From JAQYVL01 sp964578935 (GTDB taxonomy: Bacteria; Desulfobacterota; Desulfobacteria; Desulfobacterales; SURF-7): a stretch of 64,000 bases of DNA. Positions 18,128 through 27,792 of this stretch are shown here, piece by piece. The stretch spans positions 1 through 64,000 of the forward strand of contig CAZOEW010000001.1 in NCBI GenBank assembly GCA_964578935.1, in the 5' to 3' direction. The position numbers and the translations under genes were made by a program. The notes below the pieces were generated by a model, which ran no database searches, was not told the DNA's origin, and saw nothing but the letters and a program-made list of their open reading frames with translations. Every line of letters begins with the position of its first letter. The first letter of the stretch is position 1.

Positions 18128-19558
18128 TTATATCTGGGTGTTCTGATCCGAAAGATCCGGAATATATTCCAAACCCTGATGCCGCAATATATCATAATAG
18201 ATCATGATCTGCCTTACATAGCGGACCGGCTCCGTTCCTCTGCAATATCCGTATTTGGCATCTTTAAAATATTTCCATTTTCGAAGCATGGGGAGCGTCT
18301 TGGAAAGAGATGACCATTTGTTGGGGTCCAGATTCATTTTTTTTGCCAGTCTCTGGGCGTCGCGAATATGTCCCTGTCCTGTATTATAAGCTCCAAAAGC
18401 AATAAACAGCCGGTCTGCGCTCTCTGCGCCCTTAAACAGGTCATACAGCTCCTTTAAATGTCTGACACCCGCATTGATGTTTTGAGTCGGGTCATAAAGG
18501 TCTGTTACACCATAGGCCTGGGCAGTTCTTTCGGTTAGTTGCATCAGCCCATGGGCTCCGGCAGGGCTTTTCGCCAACGTTCTGAAATGGGATTCCTGAT
18601 ATATCTGAGCCGCGATGATTCTCCAGTCAAAACCATATTGATCCGCTGCACTCCGGATCAGGGGGATGAATTGGGGAAGCCTCGAATGAATACGTCTATG
18701 ATAGGCCCGTAAATCGACATAATCGAACAGCTCGAGATCCATATAATATTTTTTATAAATTTGATTAAATGTTCCATCTTTTTTTATTTTGACAAAAAAT
18801 TCATTAATTTTTTCGACAAGTTTTTTTGATTCAGGATGAACCGCCCAGCCGATATGATTCTTTTTGCTGATAGAACCACGGGCAACTGCCTTTGGAAAAT
18901 ACCGACGGTTCAGCATGGCCACATTGCTGTCTGCAATGGTGATCTCTATTTTTCCTTCCGCGACTTTCTGTATCAGTTCGGCAGTGGGTATATTGTCCAC
19001 GGCTTCGATGGTTATGGACATTCCGTTTTGCTGTAATTCCTTCAACCGTTCCTCATAGGAGGTTCCTTTTCGTACATGTATGGTTTTTCCAGCCAGGTCT
19101 TCCAGTTTTCGAATATTATAGTTTTCTCTATTTACGACAATCTGCTGCCGTGTGGTTATATATTCCTTCGAAAACAGGATGATGCTTTGACGTTTTGGCG
19201 TAATCGTCAAACTGGCCGCGATGACATGAGCTTGTCCATCCAGAAGCTTTGGGATCATTTCTTCCCATTTTTCAATAATGATTATTTTCAGCTTTACCCC
19301 GAGGTAATCGGCAAATGCACGTGCAAGATCGTATTCAAACCCCATCTTCTGGTCCCGGTAGGTATAATAGCAGTGGGCATTGTTTCGGGTGATAAAGAAT
19401 ATTTCATTTTTTTCCAGTATGTTGTCGAGACAATCCGTTTTGAACAGTCTTTCGCGGGATAAAAAAAGGACTGAACCAATGAGGATAAGAAAAAATAAAA
19501 CCCCGGGCAGGATATGGGGTGTTTTGAAAATCGTATTGATCCGGTGTGAAAAATACAA
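18128..19558 (-). CDS. mltF: Membrane-bound lytic murein transglycosylase F
   Basis: A 476-residue envelope enzyme. One N-terminal membrane segment (about 18-35) precedes a periplasmic solute-binding-protein-3 domain (about 45-270). A C-terminal SLT lysozyme-like domain follows, whose catalytic glutamate lies in QIYQESHF, with AHGLMQLTERTAQAYG and FIAFGAYNTGQGH. This order is that of MltF, which cleaves peptidoglycan to 1,6-anhydro products and is tuned by the sensor domain. The start is a TTG immediately after the stop of the upstream gene, so translation is likely coupled; no better ATG exists before the first conserved block. The membrane helix lacks a lipobox cysteine. Confidence 0.9.
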   Translation of the reverse strand: MYFSHRINTIFKTPHILPGVLFFLILIGSVLFLSRERLFKTDCLDNILEKNEIFFITRNNAHCYYTYRDQKMGFEYDLARAFADYLGVKLKIIIIEKWEEMIPKLLDGQAHVIAASLTITPKRQSIILFSKEYITTRQQIVVNRENYNIRKLEDLAGKTIHVRKGTSYEERLKELQQNGMSITIEAVDNIPTAELIQKVAEGKIEITIADSNVAMLNRRYFPKAVARGSISKKNHIGWAVHPESKKLVEKINEFFVKIKKDGTFNQIYKKYYMDLELFDYVDLRAYHRRIHSRLPQFIPLIRSAADQYGFDWRIIAAQIYQESHFRTLAKSPAGAHGLMQLTERTAQAYGVTDLYDPTQNINAGVRHLKELYDLFKGAESADRLFIAFGAYNTGQGHIRDAQRLAKKMNLDPNKWSSLSKTLPMLRKWKYFKDAKYGYCRGTEPVRYVRQIMIYYDILRHQGLEYIPDLSDQNTQI

Positions 19559-19996
19559 TTAGAAAGCCCCCAGCTGACAGGAACCGATTTTTATCGACAG
19601 GGTTTCACAGGCATTCCCGACTTCTAATTTGTTGATGTCAAGGTCCGATGCAATCCGCCAGGCATCCTTGCAGGAAATTTTTCCTTTATCTGCCGAGCTT
19701 ATAATTTTTTCCTCAAGGCTTTTTCGGATGACCGTAATGGGTTTGACGATTTTTTTTTCAGGTTTATAGCCGAACAAACCCAGCTGGCATTTTATCAGCC
19801 TGATTTTCAAAAAATCCGCAACCTTTCCGATTTCATCCATTGAAACGCGCTGGTCTTTGCTGATTTTAAATGCGACAGCGCAGGGCAGCTCATTTCCCGC
19901 GGCTCGTTCAAGCAAAATTTTTTTAAGCTTTGGATTCGGTTCTATGGAAGAACCGGCTTTGCTTTTCAACGTTTTTTTTTCGGGCTCGCTCATCAT
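19559..19996 (-). CDS. Small protein of two tandem CQLGxF repeats, function unknown
   Basis: A 145-residue protein made of two related units of about 45 residues. Each has a helical stretch (MDEIGKVADFLKIRLIKCQLG and its copy KLEVGNACETLSIKIGSCQLG; only the shared ends matter) finishing in CQLGLF at 71-76 or CQLGAF at the C-terminus. The helix-turn-helix-like pattern and the invariant Cys-Gln-Leu-Gly suggest a small nucleic-acid or ligand-binding module. I do not recognise a characterised family. It is directly followed by mltF with no gap, so the two form an operon. The N-terminal 25 residues are lysine-rich. Confidence 0.7.
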   Translation of the reverse strand: MMSEPEKKTLKSKAGSSIEPNPKLKKILLERAAGNELPCAVAFKISKDQRVSMDEIGKVADFLKIRLIKCQLGLFGYKPEKKIVKPITVIRKSLEEKIISSADKGKISCKDAWRIASDLDINKLEVGNACETLSIKIGSCQLGAF

Positions 19997-20060
19997 GCAT
20001 ACCCTTTTTTGTTTGATTACAGGTTAATTGTCGTGAATCTTGTTTCAGCAGGTGATTTTA

Positions 20061-20089
20061 TTTATATAGCAATTTTTTATAAAACACAA
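20061..20089 (-). promoter_or_regulatory. Probable promoter of the CQLGxF-mltF operon
   Basis: Minus-strand TTGTGT (20089-20084), 17 bases, TATAAA (20066-20061), about 65 bases before the start at 19996. The -35 half is weak. Confidence 0.4.
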
Positions 20090-20114
20090 TTCCTGTTGAT
20101 AAACATCTATTTGC

Positions 20115-20143
20115 TTGAACAAAAATGAAGCGTTTGCTACTCT
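20115..20143 (+). promoter_or_regulatory. Probable promoter of ispG
   Basis: TTGAAC (20115-20120), 17-base spacer, TACTCT (20138-20143), about 150 bases before the ispG start. The -10 is poor; offered as the best match in the divergent region. Confidence 0.35.
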
Positions 20144-20292
20144 TTTTCAGTTTCTTTCCGGGAAGGGTTGCTTTTCGTTATGTCCGCGTCATCAGCACGG
20201 TCCGTTACGCTGGTTTTCGATAAATCCCAGAAAAAATATCTGAAGACCGGCTGATTATGCTTTTGGACTTTCCGTTAACAAGGATGCTTGTT

Positions 20293-21390
20293 ATGAGTGG
20301 CAGATCGTTTCAAATTCATCGCAAAAAGACCAGGCCGATTCATGTCGGAAAAGTGCAAGTAGGCGGGATGGCACCGGTTGCGGTTCAGTCCATGACAAAC
20401 ACCTATACTCAGGATGTTCAATCCACGGTCTCACAGATTCATGGGCTGGAAAAGGCGGGATGTGAAATCATACGAGTGGCGGTGCCGGATCTGGAAGCTG
20501 CTTTGGCCATCGCTCGGATTAAAAAAGAAATCTCTATTCCTCTCATTGCGGATATTCATTTTGATTTCAAGCTTGCCATTCAGGCGGCTCGCTCCGGGGC
20601 GGACGGGCTGAGAATCAATCCCGGGAACATCGGCGGCAATAAAAAGGTCAAGGCGGTTGTTGATGCGGCAAATGAATGCGGTATACCGATTCGAGTAGGA
20701 GTAAATGCTGGATCTCTTGAAAAGGATCTTCTTGAAAAATATGGAGGCGCGACAGCAGAGGCCATGGTTGAAAGCGCCATTCGGAACATTGCGTTACTGG
20801 AATCACTTGATTTTAAGCAGATAAAGATTTCCATCAAGGCTTCGGATGTCGCCCGAACCGTAGAAGCATACCGTCTTCTTTCCGACAGAACAGACATTCC
20901 CCTTCATGTCGGCGTTACCGAAGCAGGGGGGCTTTATTCCGGAATCGTGAAATCCTCCCTTGGTATCGGAATGCTTTTATCCGAAGGGATCGGAGACACA
21001 ATACGGGTATCGCTTACCCGTGATCCAATAGAGGAGGTGCGGGTAGGATATGAAATTCTCAAAGCCCTTGATATCCGGCGTCGTGGCCCGGAAATTATTT
21101 CATGCCCTACCTGTGGACGCTGTAATATTGGTCTGTTCGATATTGCGGAACAGGTTGAAAAAGCAATGATGTTTTCATCCCTGCCTATCAAGATCGCGAT
21201 TATGGGATGTGTGGTTAATGGCCCTGGAGAGGCAAAAGAGGCGGACATCGGGATTGCCGGCGGCGATGGAATTGGAATTCTGTTTAAAAAAGGAAAGGTC
21301 GTTAAAAAAATCCCCCAGGAAAAACTGGTGGAGGGACTCCTTAAAGAGATTGCCGATTATGAAAAAAATAGTAAAACAACATCCGGATGA
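20293..21390 (+). CDS. ispG: 4-hydroxy-3-methylbut-2-enyl diphosphate synthase
   Basis: A 365-residue 4Fe-4S enzyme of the MEP isoprenoid pathway (also called GcpE), converting MEcPP to HMBPP. The TIM-barrel N-terminal part begins RPIHVGKVQVGG and shows VQSMTNTYTQDV. The cluster motif SCPTCGRCN and the NGPGEAKEADIGIAGG block near the C-terminus are diagnostic. The ATG at 20293 is chosen because AAGGA lies 8 bases before it; upstream ATGs at 20257 and 20284 lack a site. Followed by proS after 137 bases. Confidence 0.96.
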   Translation: MSGRSFQIHRKKTRPIHVGKVQVGGMAPVAVQSMTNTYTQDVQSTVSQIHGLEKAGCEIIRVAVPDLEAALAIARIKKEISIPLIADIHFDFKLAIQAARSGADGLRINPGNIGGNKKVKAVVDAANECGIPIRVGVNAGSLEKDLLEKYGGATAEAMVESAIRNIALLESLDFKQIKISIKASDVARTVEAYRLLSDRTDIPLHVGVTEAGGLYSGIVKSSLGIGMLLSEGIGDTIRVSLTRDPIEEVRVGYEILKALDIRRRGPEIISCPTCGRCNIGLFDIAEQVEKAMMFSSLPIKIAIMGCVVNGPGEAKEADIGIAGGDGIGILFKKGKVVKKIPQEKLVEGLLKEIADYEKNSKTTSG

Positions 21391-21527
21391 TAGGATGCTG
21401 TGATAAACGTTCTTTTTTCAGTAAAGCCGTGATAAAAAAGAGTGATCGAAGGCGGATCCGGAAAAGGACAACATACAAGTGGATTAAACAATATATTTTG
21501 TTTTTGATTTGAAAGATGAGGATTGAG

Positions 21528-23048
21528 ATGAGCAAACAGCTTGAGACTGCGATATCGCCAACGCGGATTGAGGACTATCCTGAATGGTATCAGCAGGTAG
21601 TAAAAGCATCGGAACTGGCGGAAAAATCTCCTGTGCGGGGTTGCATGGTTATCAAACCATGGGGGTATGCCCTGTGGGAAAATATAACGCATACGCTGGA
21701 TCGTATGTTTAAAGAAACAGGCGTAAAAAATGCGTATTTCCCACTTTTTATTCCGTTAAGTTTTCTGGAAAAAGAAGCGGAACATGTTGAAGGGTTTGCC
21801 AAGGAGTGTGCAGTCGTTACGCATCACAGGCTTGAAAAAGGGCCTGACGGCGGATTGGTTCCTGCAGGGGAGCTTGCTGAGCCTCTTGTTGTTCGTCCAA
21901 CTTCTGAAACCATTATCGGCGATTCATTTTCCAGGTGGGTATCAAGCTATCGCGACCTTCCCATTCTGATCAATCAGTGGGCAAATGTGGTTCGGTGGGA
22001 GATGCGGACAAGAACATTTCTGAGGACAAGCGAGTTCTTGTGGCAGGAAGGGCACACCGCGCATGCGGACAGGGAGGAAGCGGTCAAACGAGCGTATATG
22101 ATGCTGGATGTATATGAAAGATTTGTAGAAGACTATCTGGCCATGCCGGTTATAAAGGGAGAGAAATCTGCTTCTGAAAGATTCCCGGGAGCTGTTGATA
22201 CACTGTGTATTGAGGCGATGATGCAGGATCGGAAAGCACTTCAGGCCGGTACTTCTCATTTTCTCGGGCAAAATTTTTCCAGAGCTTCGAATATTCGTTT
22301 TCAGTCTGCTGAAGAAAAAGAAGAATATGCATGGACTACCTCATGGGGTGTTTCAACCCGTATGATAGGGGGACTGGTCATGACTCACGGCGATGATGAT
22401 GGAATTGTTTTACCTCCCCGGATCGCTTCCGCGCATATTGTACTTCTGCCGATTTTTCGAAAGGAGAAGGATCGTCAGGCTGTGATGCAATATACGGAAA
22501 ACCTGGCAAAAGCACTTCGGGAAAAATCGTATTTCGGCCGGCACATTGTCGTTGAAGTCGACAGCCGTGATATCGGCGGCGCAAGGGGATGGGATTGGAT
22601 CAAGAAGGGAATTCCGATTCGCGTAGAGATCGGTCCGCGGGATATTGCAGGTGATTCGGTTTTCGTTGCAAGGAGAGATAAGGGTTTAAAGGAAAAAGAA
22701 TCGATCGGCAGAGAGCAGTTTGTCTTTCAGATTACCGACATGCTGGATGATATCCAAAAGAACCTGTTCGACCGGGCACTGGATTTCAGGGAGAAGCATA
22801 CGGTTCGAATGGATGATCGAGGGGAATTTAAAGATTTTTTCACACCGGAAAATATGGAAAAACCGGAAATTCACGGAGGTTTTGTCCATTCTCACTGGTG
22901 CGGCGAAGAACAATGCGAAACCAGAATAAAAGAAGATCTCAAGGTTACCATCCGATGCATACCGTTTGACAATGAAACCGAAACCGGCAAATGTATCTAC
23001 TGCGGGGGGGCAAGCAGCAGGCGTGTTATATTCTCAAAAGCATACTGA
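21528..23048 (+). CDS. proS: Prolyl-tRNA synthetase, archaeal/eukaryote-like (type 3)
   Basis: A 506-residue class II synthetase charging tRNA-Pro. Motif 2 lies in the WANVVRWEMRTRTFLRTSEFLWQEGHTAH region, and the VRPTSETII block and GRPRDIA-like segment (EIGPRDIAGD) fit. It lacks the editing INS domain of ordinary bacterial ProS and is of the shorter type 3 form. The C-terminal zinc-like cysteines (WCGEEQC, then CIYCGG) and terminal tyrosine (KAY) are typical of that form. The ATG at 21528 follows GAGG by 6 bases; the ATG four codons earlier is not preferred. Confidence 0.95.
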   Translation: MSKQLETAISPTRIEDYPEWYQQVVKASELAEKSPVRGCMVIKPWGYALWENITHTLDRMFKETGVKNAYFPLFIPLSFLEKEAEHVEGFAKECAVVTHHRLEKGPDGGLVPAGELAEPLVVRPTSETIIGDSFSRWVSSYRDLPILINQWANVVRWEMRTRTFLRTSEFLWQEGHTAHADREEAVKRAYMMLDVYERFVEDYLAMPVIKGEKSASERFPGAVDTLCIEAMMQDRKALQAGTSHFLGQNFSRASNIRFQSAEEKEEYAWTTSWGVSTRMIGGLVMTHGDDDGIVLPPRIASAHIVLLPIFRKEKDRQAVMQYTENLAKALREKSYFGRHIVVEVDSRDIGGARGWDWIKKGIPIRVEIGPRDIAGDSVFVARRDKGLKEKESIGREQFVFQITDMLDDIQKNLFDRALDFREKHTVRMDDRGEFKDFFTPENMEKPEIHGGFVHSHWCGEEQCETRIKEDLKVTIRCIPFDNETETGKCIYCGGASSRRVIFSKAY

Positions 23049-23054
23049 TTCAAA

Positions 23055-23077
23055 AGCCGCAACTTGCGGCTGGTTTT
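23055..23077 (+). terminator. Weak hairpin between proS and relA/spoT
   Basis: A 7-bp stem AGCCGCA/TGCGGCT with 3-base loop, followed by GGTTTT, sits 7 bases after the proS stop. It may partly attenuate read-through into the next gene. Confidence 0.4.
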
Positions 23078-23097
23078 CCGGATTTGATACGTAGATT

Positions 23098-25254
23098 ATG
23101 ATTCGAATAACAGACATACTGGATAAGGTCTCAGAGTATTATCCCGAGGCAGACCTTGACATCATTGATCGTGCATATGTCTATTCTGCCCGTGTCCATG
23201 CCGGGCAGGTGCGTCACTCCGGAGAGCCATACCTTTCTCATCCATTGGAAGTGGCCGGCATCTTGTCGGACATGAAGCTGGACAGTATCAGCGTGGCAGC
23301 CGCGCTGCTTCATGATGTAGTGGAAGATACGCATGCCACGGCAGAAGATATCAGGGAGATGTTTGGCCCTGAGACCGAACATATTGTTTCCGGTGTTACC
23401 AAGATCAGTGCCCTCACCTTTGATAATTCACAAGCACGCCAGGCTGAAAACATCCGGAAAATGATTCTTGCAATGGCGGATGACATCCGGGTGATTCTGA
23501 TCAAACTGGCGGACCGGCTGCACAATATGCGGACATTGGGGTATCATAAAAATCATGAAAAATGTGTTGCCATTGCCCAGGAAACACTTGATATCTATGC
23601 GCCTATTGCAGCCCGGCTGGGGATCTACTGGATCAAACAGGAACTTGAAAATATTGCATTTCAATATGCCATGCCGGATGAATACGAAAGAATTAAAGCA
23701 CTCATAAACAAAGGGGCTGCAGAGCGAGAAGAGTATGTCGCGACGATTAAGTCATACATCAAACACAAGATGGATGAAGCCAATTTAAAATGCGAGGTTG
23801 TGGGCAGATACAAGCAGTATTACAGTATTTATCAGAAAATGGTGCAGCAGAATCTGGAGTTTGAGGAGATATACGATATCAGCGCATTCAGAATCATTCT
23901 GGATACCATCCCCCAATGCTATGAGGCATTAGGGCTTCTTCATGCGTTATGGAAACCAATTCCAAAAAAGTTTAAGGATTATATCGGCGTGCCGAAATTA
24001 AATATGTATCAGTCCCTGCACACGACTGTCATTGGTCCTTTTGGCGAACGTATGGAGATTCAGATTCGAACAACTGAAATGGATAGAGTGGCGAAATCAG
24101 GAATCGCGGCCCACTGGAGCTACAAGGAGGGCAGAAGTTTTGATGATAAAACCGGTAAAACGTTTGCATGGATTCAGGATCTCGTTGAAAATCAGGAAAA
24201 TTTCAGAGATCCGAATGAATTTTTGGAGAATGTGAGAATTGACCTGTTCCCGGATGAGGTTTATGTGTTTACTCCCCAGGGAAAGATTATAACGCTTCCG
24301 AAGGGCGCAACACCGGTTGACTTTGCGTATCAGATTCATACCGAGGTCGGTAACCAGTGTACCGGTGCAAAAGTCAACGGCCGTATGGTTCCACTGCAAT
24401 ATCAATTGAAGACAGGTGACAGTATTGAGGTGATCACCTCCAAAGGGCACACCCCAAGTAAGGACTGGCTGAATTTTATTAAAACGGTAAAGGCTCGATC
24501 CAGAATACGTCAGTGGATCCGAACACAGGAAAAGGGGCGAAGTATTACCCTCGGACGGGAAATGTGTGAGAAAGCCTTTCGTAAAGAGCGCTTGAATTTT
24601 AATAATTTTTTGAAATCCGAAGAAATGGATAATATCGTTAAAGAGTTTGGATTCTCCGCAACAGAGGATCTGATCGCTGAGGTGGGATACGGTAAAATTA
24701 CACCATTACAGATTGTTCGGAAATTATTACCAAAATCGGAGGAAGAGTCCCATAAATCGGACGGATCGATTCTGAACAAGATTATTGGAAGGGTAAGAAA
24801 GAAAAAAAATCATGAAGGAATTGTTGTAAAAGGGCTGGATGATATTCTGGTCAAGTTTGGGAAATGCTGCCAACCGGTTCCAGGTGACAAAATTACAGGT
24901 TATATTACCAGGGGACAGGGGGTTACCATACACAGAGCCAACTGCATAAACGCTTTTAAAATGACACCTGAAAGGCAGATTGATGTTGCATGGGGGGGGG
25001 ATACGTCAGACACCTATCCGGTAAGAATCAGGATCCGTTCCCATGATCGATTTGGATTGCTTGCGGATATTACCGCAAGCATCAGTAAAAACAGCGCAAA
25101 TATTCTGCAGGCCTATACGGAAACCAAGGAGAATAAAATGGTCGACACCTTTTTTACCATTGCAGTTGAAGGTACCGACCATTTAAACAGGGTGTTGACT
25201 TCTCTCAGGAAGGTTAAGTTTGTTCAGGATGTTAAGAGGCTCGACAGCAATTAA
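23098..25254 (+). CDS. Bifunctional (p)ppGpp synthetase/hydrolase (RSH)
   Basis: A 718-residue stringent-response enzyme with all long-RSH domains in order. The HD hydrolase (HPLEVAGIL, then LLHDVVEDT with HD at 72-73) is followed by the synthetase domain (VVGRYKQYYSIYQKM near 240, VPKLNMYQSLHTTVIGP near 300). Next come TGS (EVYVFTPQGKIITLPKGATPVDFAY, about 385-450), a zinc-finger-like CCQPVPGD segment near 590, and a C-terminal ACT domain (about 640-718). The intact HD motif predicts active ppGpp hydrolysis, so this is a Rel/SpoT-type bifunctional enzyme. Its stop overlaps that of the convergent rpmB by 4 bases. The ribosome-binding site is weak. Confidence 0.95.
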   Translation: MIRITDILDKVSEYYPEADLDIIDRAYVYSARVHAGQVRHSGEPYLSHPLEVAGILSDMKLDSISVAAALLHDVVEDTHATAEDIREMFGPETEHIVSGVTKISALTFDNSQARQAENIRKMILAMADDIRVILIKLADRLHNMRTLGYHKNHEKCVAIAQETLDIYAPIAARLGIYWIKQELENIAFQYAMPDEYERIKALINKGAAEREEYVATIKSYIKHKMDEANLKCEVVGRYKQYYSIYQKMVQQNLEFEEIYDISAFRIILDTIPQCYEALGLLHALWKPIPKKFKDYIGVPKLNMYQSLHTTVIGPFGERMEIQIRTTEMDRVAKSGIAAHWSYKEGRSFDDKTGKTFAWIQDLVENQENFRDPNEFLENVRIDLFPDEVYVFTPQGKIITLPKGATPVDFAYQIHTEVGNQCTGAKVNGRMVPLQYQLKTGDSIEVITSKGHTPSKDWLNFIKTVKARSRIRQWIRTQEKGRSITLGREMCEKAFRKERLNFNNFLKSEEMDNIVKEFGFSATEDLIAEVGYGKITPLQIVRKLLPKSEEESHKSDGSILNKIIGRVRKKKNHEGIVVKGLDDILVKFGKCCQPVPGDKITGYITRGQGVTIHRANCINAFKMTPERQIDVAWGGDTSDTYPVRIRIRSHDRFGLLADITASISKNSANILQAYTETKENKMVDTFFTIAVEGTDHLNRVLTSLRKVKFVQDVKRLDSN

Positions 25255-25445
25255 GGCGCTTTTACAACCAATCCTGACTTAATACAGTTGGTACAGACAT
25301 TGATTTTTTTTACGCTTCCGTTTTGAACCACAGCCCGCACTCGTTGAAGATTCGGGTTGAAACGGCGTTTGTTCAGATTATGAGCGTGGCTTACGTTGTT
25401 CCCTACCATCGGTTTTTTGCCACATATTTCACACATTTTTGACAT
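25251..25445 (-). CDS. rpmB: Ribosomal protein bL28
   Basis: A 64-residue large-subunit ribosomal protein. The N-terminal CEICGKKPMVGNNVSHA and the KRRFNPNLQRVR core are characteristic. The second pair of cysteines in CTNCIKSG indicates the zinc-binding (C+) form. AAGGGAGA precedes the ATG. It stands alone, convergent with the RSH gene. Confidence 0.96.
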   Translation of the reverse strand: MSKMCEICGKKPMVGNNVSHAHNLNKRRFNPNLQRVRAVVQNGSVKKINVCTNCIKSGLVVKAP

Positions 25446-25618
25446 GATTTCGATCTCCCTTGCCTATCGATAAAGCATAATAAAAAGAATCAAATCTTTT
25501 ACAATAGAATATTTTATAAGTAAAGTCTTTTTTTAGAAGCGATCTTAAAAAAGGTTGTCGTGCATTCCCATCGTCAGGGCTTGGAAAGAATCCTCGGCTT
25601 TGAATACCGTTCCTGTTT

Positions 25619-26296
25619 CTACTCTTGTTCCTCTTGTTTTTTTTCAGCTTCAGCCGCCTCCAGAGCTGCTTCACAAAGTGAGATATGCTGAAGAGCGGTA
25701 CGATGCGTTCCAACATCCGGATAATCGGAGATTACGGCTTTAAAACGATACAGAGCGGCCTTATAGTGTTCCGTCTTGTAATAATAAAGCGCAACATACA
25801 GTTCGTTGCCCGCAAGGCTTTTAATACATTCATGTTTGTCTTCTTTTGCCTGGGGAACATATGAACTGTCCGGATAATACTTGATCAGCCGGTTAAATGT
25901 GTCAAGGGCTTTACGTGCAGGTGTCTGGTCTCTGTCGATGGTATCGACCTGGTTAAAATGGCATTGACCGATCTGGTAGACCGCATAAGGAGTTTTTTCA
26001 TTCCTTGGATGGAGATTTTCGAACTCTTCATAAGCAAAAACAGCATCCGCATATTCTTCAAGGTGATAGTAGGCATCTGCAATCTTAAGCTCAGCAACAA
26101 TTGCATACTTGCTGAATGGATACCAGTCTTTTAGATCTTGAAGGGATTGAATCGCTTTTCGGTAGCTCTCACTTTCATAGTGCGCAAGGCCTTCAGCAAT
26201 AAGCTCATCAGCTGTTTTTTCCTTCTGTGTCTCAAACCAGGCGCATCCGGAGAGAAACATGATGGATATGAGGAACAGGGTGGACAAGATTTTCAT
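25619..26296 (-). CDS. bamD: Outer membrane protein assembly factor, lipoprotein
   Basis: A 225-residue lipoprotein of the BAM complex, which inserts beta-barrel proteins into the outer membrane. The signal sequence ends in a lipobox (FLSGC, Cys at 18). Five TPR-like helical pairs follow (AHYESESYRKAIQSLQDL..., AYYHLEEYADAVFAYEEF, ...YPDSSYVPQAKE). The length and YfiO/ComL repeat spacing match BamD. The C-terminal tail is rich in glutamate. It starts 2 bases after trxB, a tight operon. Confidence 0.92.
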   Translation of the reverse strand: MKILSTLFLISIMFLSGCAWFETQKEKTADELIAEGLAHYESESYRKAIQSLQDLKDWYPFSKYAIVAELKIADAYYHLEEYADAVFAYEEFENLHPRNEKTPYAVYQIGQCHFNQVDTIDRDQTPARKALDTFNRLIKYYPDSSYVPQAKEDKHECIKSLAGNELYVALYYYKTEHYKAALYRFKAVISDYPDVGTHRTALQHISLCEAALEAAEAEKKQEEQE

Positions 26297-26298
26297 GA

Positions 26299-27225
26299 TT
26301 ACACGCTTTCCAGATAATGCTCGGCTGCGGCAACAGAGATGACAGCGTCGCCGGCAGCGGTTGCGATCTGCCTTATGGGGGTGTTCCTGACATCGCCTGC
26401 CGCAAAAACCCCGGAGACGGAGGTTGCCATGTTTGTATCCGTTATGATGAAGCCGTTATCATCCCGCTGGATTTCATTTCCAAGAAAATCCACGTTCGGA
26501 TGCGTGCCAATCCAGATAAAGCATCCGTCTACGGGCAGATTTTTGGTTTCGTTGGTTTTAACGTGCTTGATGGTTATTTTTTCAACATGGGTAAGACCGG
26601 TGATTTCCGTCACAACCGAATCCCATACCAGCTCTATTTTTTGATTCGCAAACGCTCGTTCCTGTAATATTTTTTCTGCCCGCAGCTCATCCCTGCGGTG
26701 AATCAGATATACCTTCCTCGCGAATTTGGCCAGAAACTGGGTTTCCTGTACCGCGGTATCTCCTCCTCCGACAGCTGCGACTACACGATCTTTGAAAAAC
26801 GGGCCGTCACATGTTCCGCAGAAGGATACGCCTCTCCCGGAGAACTTGGCCTCACCGGGAACCCCGAGTTTTTTCGGAGATGCACCGGTAGCAATAATGA
26901 CCGCACGGGCAAGGAGCATTGCTCCATCCGATAGCGTAATCCGCTTTATCGGCTTTGAACAATCAAGAGACGAAACTTCTGCGGATTGAATCGAAAGATC
27001 AAACCGTTTTGCCTGATCGGTCATTCTTTGAACAAGTTCTGCGCCGGAAATTCCTTCGGGGAATCCCGGGTAATTCTCAATCCAGTCTGTAACAAGGATT
27101 TGGCCGCCCGGTGTTATTTTTTCGAGAAGGATCACTTTCATTCGGGCGCGTGCCGCATAGAGCCCGGCGGTCAGCCCTGCCGGTCCTCCGCCGATAATTA
27201 CCAGATCATGATCAACTTTATCCAT
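26299..27225 (-). CDS. trxB: Thioredoxin reductase
   Basis: A 308-residue NADPH-dependent flavoenzyme. The FAD GGGPAGLTAGLYAARA motif (about 12-27), the redox-active CGTC within FCGTCDGPFF, the NAD(P) motif GGGDTAVQE, and the C-terminal GVFAAGDVRN are visible. The usual CATC is CGTC here, an acceptable variation. It would reduce TrxA (27425) and the zinc-ribbon thioredoxin (61163). bamD follows directly. Confidence 0.95.
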   Translation of the reverse strand: MDKVDHDLVIIGGGPAGLTAGLYAARARMKVILLEKITPGGQILVTDWIENYPGFPEGISGAELVQRMTDQAKRFDLSIQSAEVSSLDCSKPIKRITLSDGAMLLARAVIIATGASPKKLGVPGEAKFSGRGVSFCGTCDGPFFKDRVVAAVGGGDTAVQETQFLAKFARKVYLIHRRDELRAEKILQERAFANQKIELVWDSVVTEITGLTHVEKITIKHVKTNETKNLPVDGCFIWIGTHPNVDFLGNEIQRDDNGFIITDTNMATSVSGVFAAGDVRNTPIRQIATAAGDAVISVAAAEHYLESV

Positions 27226-27424
27226 ATTTCAGTGTCCTAATCCGGTCATGGCGGAGGCTCAGGGTCTTAGAATTCGGAGCTGATATCGTTTTACAATACC
27301 GATCGATTTTGTTCGGGATCCGTCCGGGATTCCGGTGGTTGATAATTTTTTTCCGTGTGCTTTTTTGATTAACGTGTGTGGACGCAAAGAGTATGCAGCA
27401 AGAAGCATGGTTGTCATACTCGAA

Positions 27425-27751
27425 TTAAAGCATCTTGTTGATCGTTTCTTCCAGCTTTGCCTTTGCAACCATACCCACGATCTGCTCGAAGACTTTACCG
27501 TCTTTAAAGAATATCAAGGTAGGTATTGAACGTATTTCAAATTTGCCGGGTGTGACCGGATTGTCATCAACATTGCATTTAACGATTTTTATTTTGTCTC
27601 CCAGGGTGCCGGCAAGTTCTTCCAGCAGGGGGGCTATTGCGCGGCACGGGCCGCACCAGGGAGCCCAGAAATCAACCAGTACGGGTTTCCCTGAGTTCAA
27701 CACTTCAGTATCAAAGTTGCTGTCATTTATTTCAAAAATTCCTTCTGCCAT
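27425..27751 (-). CDS. trxA: Thioredoxin
   Basis: A 108-residue cytoplasmic thioredoxin with the canonical WAPWCGPC active site (cysteines 33 and 36), the cis-proline RSIPT segment and GKVFEQIVG. The ATG at 27751 is chosen because AAAGGA lies 9 bases before it; the frame open to 27805 begins without a site and adds 18 non-family residues. A strong promoter lies immediately upstream. trxB is 200 bases downstream on the same strand. Confidence 0.96.
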   Translation of the reverse strand: MAEGIFEINDSNFDTEVLNSGKPVLVDFWAPWCGPCRAIAPLLEELAGTLGDKIKIVKCNVDDNPVTPGKFEIRSIPTLIFFKDGKVFEQIVGMVAKAKLEETINKML

Positions 27752-27792
27752 AGCCTGTAATCCTTTCGGTTGTGAATAGTATTTTTGCGCTG

